Origin: Sedimentisphaerales bacterium
Lineage (GTDB): Bacteria > Planctomycetota > Phycisphaerae > Sedimentisphaerales > SM23-30
Assembly (NCBI GenBank): GCA_030640865.1
Contig: DAOWIP010000119.1
Coordinates: forward strand, 1 to 5,874
Direction of reading: 5' to 3'
DNA: 5,874 nt
Shown here: positions 4,123 to 5,874 of the stretch, in pieces
How positions within the stretch are numbered: position 1 is the first letter of the stretch
How the letters are laid out: every line of letters begins with the position of its first letter
Program-made: the position numbers and the translations under genes
The notes under the pieces: generated by a model
What the model was told of the DNA's origin: nothing
The model's database searches: none
What the model saw: only the letters and a program-made list of their open reading frames with translations

Positions 4123-5874
4123 ATGCTGAAAAACATTTTCATAAAACTTTTTTGTATTAGTCTCATATGTTTCCCATATTTCAGACTTTTCTCCCGAAGT
4201 GATTGCCTTGCACACGCTTCAACCTTTGAAACTACAGACCATGAAGAAAAGAAACTCTGTGAATTAGCATCACACGGCCAATTATCCGAAGAAATAATCT
4301 CTGTATTCTATCAATATGCCCAGAAAAAAACCAAAGAAGAAATTCAGGCTTCTGATGAATTTTGGAACTGGCTCTCCAGCAACAAATCTATATATCGGGG
4401 TTTACTGGTTGGACTTCATTCTGAATATAATCCTTATGTGGTTACGAACCTGAGGTTATTACGCGACACATTTGGTTCTCAACTGAATGAATATCCTCAT
4501 CTGGGATTGGCCTTTGCCTTTGTATATGGTGCTGCAAAAGACCAGACCATCAGAGCCCCATGGATGAGTTGGGTAGCAAAAAATCGAGAGACACCCTCGT
4601 GTTCTGAATCGTTTGCGTACTATATCAATCACGATGAAAAAATGCTTTATTCATTGAAAGAACTCCCATGGCCTTTGCTTTTGTATATAGCAGACAATGA
4701 TGTGCCGATCTCAGAACGTCAATGGGCCTTGTCGCACTGTGCTGGCCGTTCAATTACTAATCTTAGTAAGCTGCACTCCGAACCACCTTATATCAAAGGG
4801 GCTTCTGCACATAAAAGAAAAGACCTGGAAGGTACTCCCATGGCGATTCCACATATCTTTAGCGAAGGCGGTGTTTGTTCGCAGCAGGCTTACTATGCCA
4901 ACAGAATATTCAAATGTCTTGGCGTACCTTCTGTAAGGTTACTTGAACGTCTTCATGCTTATGAAGGATGGGTGGTCGGAGATCGGGGATTAGAAGTTAA
5001 ATATGCGGCTTCTTTTGGCAGACAGGATGGTTATTTTCTCTGCCCATTGACACGTAATAAAAGTTGGCAATATGAATTTGAATTGCTTGTTTCTTCAATG
5101 AATTATTCCTACGACCAATACCTCAAATCAATGATTGCATCTCATGTGTTCAAAATGCTGCCAGATAGCTCAAAAAAACAGGCAAAGGGATTATTAGAAG
5201 ATGCTATCCAGGCCAATCCCTACGTGCTTGAACCGTGGAAAACATTTGCTCAAGCCTGTGAGGATGGTTTTTTTACGATTGAAGAAGGTTGGAAGTTGTA
5301 TAAGCAGGCAAAAAAGAATTTACCCGATCATCCTGGACTTGGTTGTGCAATCTTAAATCAACTTACAATGGCTCAATTAAAGAATCATGTGTTAATTTCA
5401 GAAGATCAATACCGTCAGACCCGAAGCATGTTCAATGGAACTCTTGTATGGCTTCGTAAGCAAAAAAAAATTGATATGGCTAAAAATATTTTGAAAGTTC
5501 ATGCAAACTATCTGATGAAAGCAAAAGGGGTTCATGTCATGATCAATCGTTCTCTTAGATGGTTAAAAGAGGAGGAGTTAAGGGGATGGCAGAAGGATTT
5601 GTTCAAACATGTATTAAGTATAGCACAAGAATCAAATAACAATGAAGCTCTTGAAAAGCTGATCAACATAGAATATCGCCGACTAGTGCTCTTAGCCCGT
5701 AAAAGTAAAAAATTACGTAAAAAATATTACTCCTATCATGTTACCGTCACCAAGTCCTATTATTCCTACTTGAAAAAAAAAGGTGCTCAAATCAAAGCTT
5801 CAGAGATATTACTAGAGTTCGATCAACTTAATCATGAAAATCTTACTCTTTTTAATCTTAAAGATATTATATCA
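4123..5874 (+). CDS. Exported protein with transglutaminase-like Cys/His region and TPR-like helices (3'-partial)
   Basis: I do not recognise the exact family. The frame is open for 584 codons from ATG 4123-4125 to the window end with no stop. A GGAAG ribosome site lies eight bases before the start. Residues 1-32 look like a signal peptide: a basic start, a hydrophobic IFIKLFCISLICFPYF stretch and an AHA|S cleavage-like site at 30-33, so the protein probably acts outside the cytoplasm. Residues 249-287 resemble a transglutaminase/cysteine-protease core: GGVC with candidate nucleophile C252, a helix with AYYANRIFKCLGVPS (256-270), candidate H278 before GW, and D287 as a possible third residue. 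Residues 347-420 have TPR-like helices (AIQANPYVLEPW, 361-372). The last ~60 residues are Lys/Tyr-rich. Base composition is visibly AT-richer than rtcB-uxaE. An IS30 remnant ends just upstream, so its native promoter may have been displaced. The coding call is firm; the function is tentative. Confidence 0.8.
   Translation, partial: MLKNIFIKLFCISLICFPYFRLFSRSDCLAHASTFETTDHEEKKLCELASHGQLSEEIISVFYQYAQKKTKEEIQASDEFWNWLSSNKSIYRGLLVGLHSEYNPYVVTNLRLLRDTFGSQLNEYPHLGLAFAFVYGAAKDQTIRAPWMSWVAKNRETPSCSESFAYYINHDEKMLYSLKELPWPLLLYIADNDVPISERQWALSHCAGRSITNLSKLHSEPPYIKGASAHKRKDLEGTPMAIPHIFSEGGVCSQQAYYANRIFKCLGVPSVRLLERLHAYEGWVVGDRGLEVKYAASFGRQDGYFLCPLTRNKSWQYEFELLVSSMNYSYDQYLKSMIASHVFKMLPDSSKKQAKGLLEDAIQANPYVLEPWKTFAQACEDGFFTIEEGWKLYKQAKKNLPDHPGLGCAILNQLTMAQLKNHVLISEDQYRQTRSMFNGTLVWLRKQKKIDMAKNILKVHANYLMKAKGVHVMINRSLRWLKEEELRGWQKDLFKHVLSIAQESNNNEALEKLINIEYRRLVLLARKSKKLRKKYYSYHVTVTKSYYSYLKKKGAQIKASEILLEFDQLNHENLTLFNLKDIIS

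Noticed and set aside
1..5874. CRISPR arrays, tRNA or rRNA genes
   Set aside because: No regularly spaced repeat series, cloverleaf or rRNA-like segment was seen. The only tandem repeat has two copies without spacers.

Overview
The window reads as a bacterial chromosome segment with two gene blocks facing away from each other across a repeat-rich, probably non-coding spacer of about 1.1 kb. On the minus strand, rtcB (RNA 3'-phosphate/5'-OH ligase, 3011 to 1554) is followed by a gene of the tagaturonate epimerase UxaE family (1483 to 227). The 70-base gap between them suggests one transcript, and it holds a compact hairpin. On the plus strand a long reading frame opens at 4123 and runs off the window end without a stop. 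It encodes an exported protein with a transglutaminase-like Cys/His region followed by a TPR-like helical region.

Layout: 1-226 has no convincing gene but carries a perfect 45-bp tandem duplication and one copy of a dispersed repeat. 227-3011 is the rtcB-uxaE pair. 3012-3700 is AT-rich spacer with paired direct repeats upstream of rtcB, short tandem and inverted repeats, a second copy of the hairpin family found between rtcB and uxaE, and a textbook intrinsic terminator (plus strand, 3675-3703) with no recognisable gene before it. 3732-3895 is a cluster of REP-like hairpins, one containing the second copy of the dispersed repeat from the left edge. 3929-4103 is the start-side remnant of an IS30-family insertion sequence: promoter-like box, ribosome binding site and the first ~25 transposase codons survive. 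It ends about 20 bases before the 4123 gene.

Organism: this cannot be fixed from the sequence. Abundant intergenic hairpin repeats, moderate GC in the rtcB-uxaE block, an AT-richer neighbour gene, a long-form RtcB, a UxaE homologue and a large exported transglutaminase-like protein would all fit a Planctomycetota/PVC-type or similar environmental bacterium. This is inference, not identification.

How the genes relate: RtcB repairs or splices RNA with 2',3'-cyclic phosphate or 3'-phosphate ends. UxaE-family enzymes epimerise a uronate in pectin/galacturonate breakdown. No established pathway joins them, so the pairing may be fortuitous or may reflect a divergent role for the epimerase homologue. 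I see no clearly new multi-gene system. The most unusual items are the exported partial protein, the shared hairpin family, the orphan terminator and the paired repeats upstream of rtcB.
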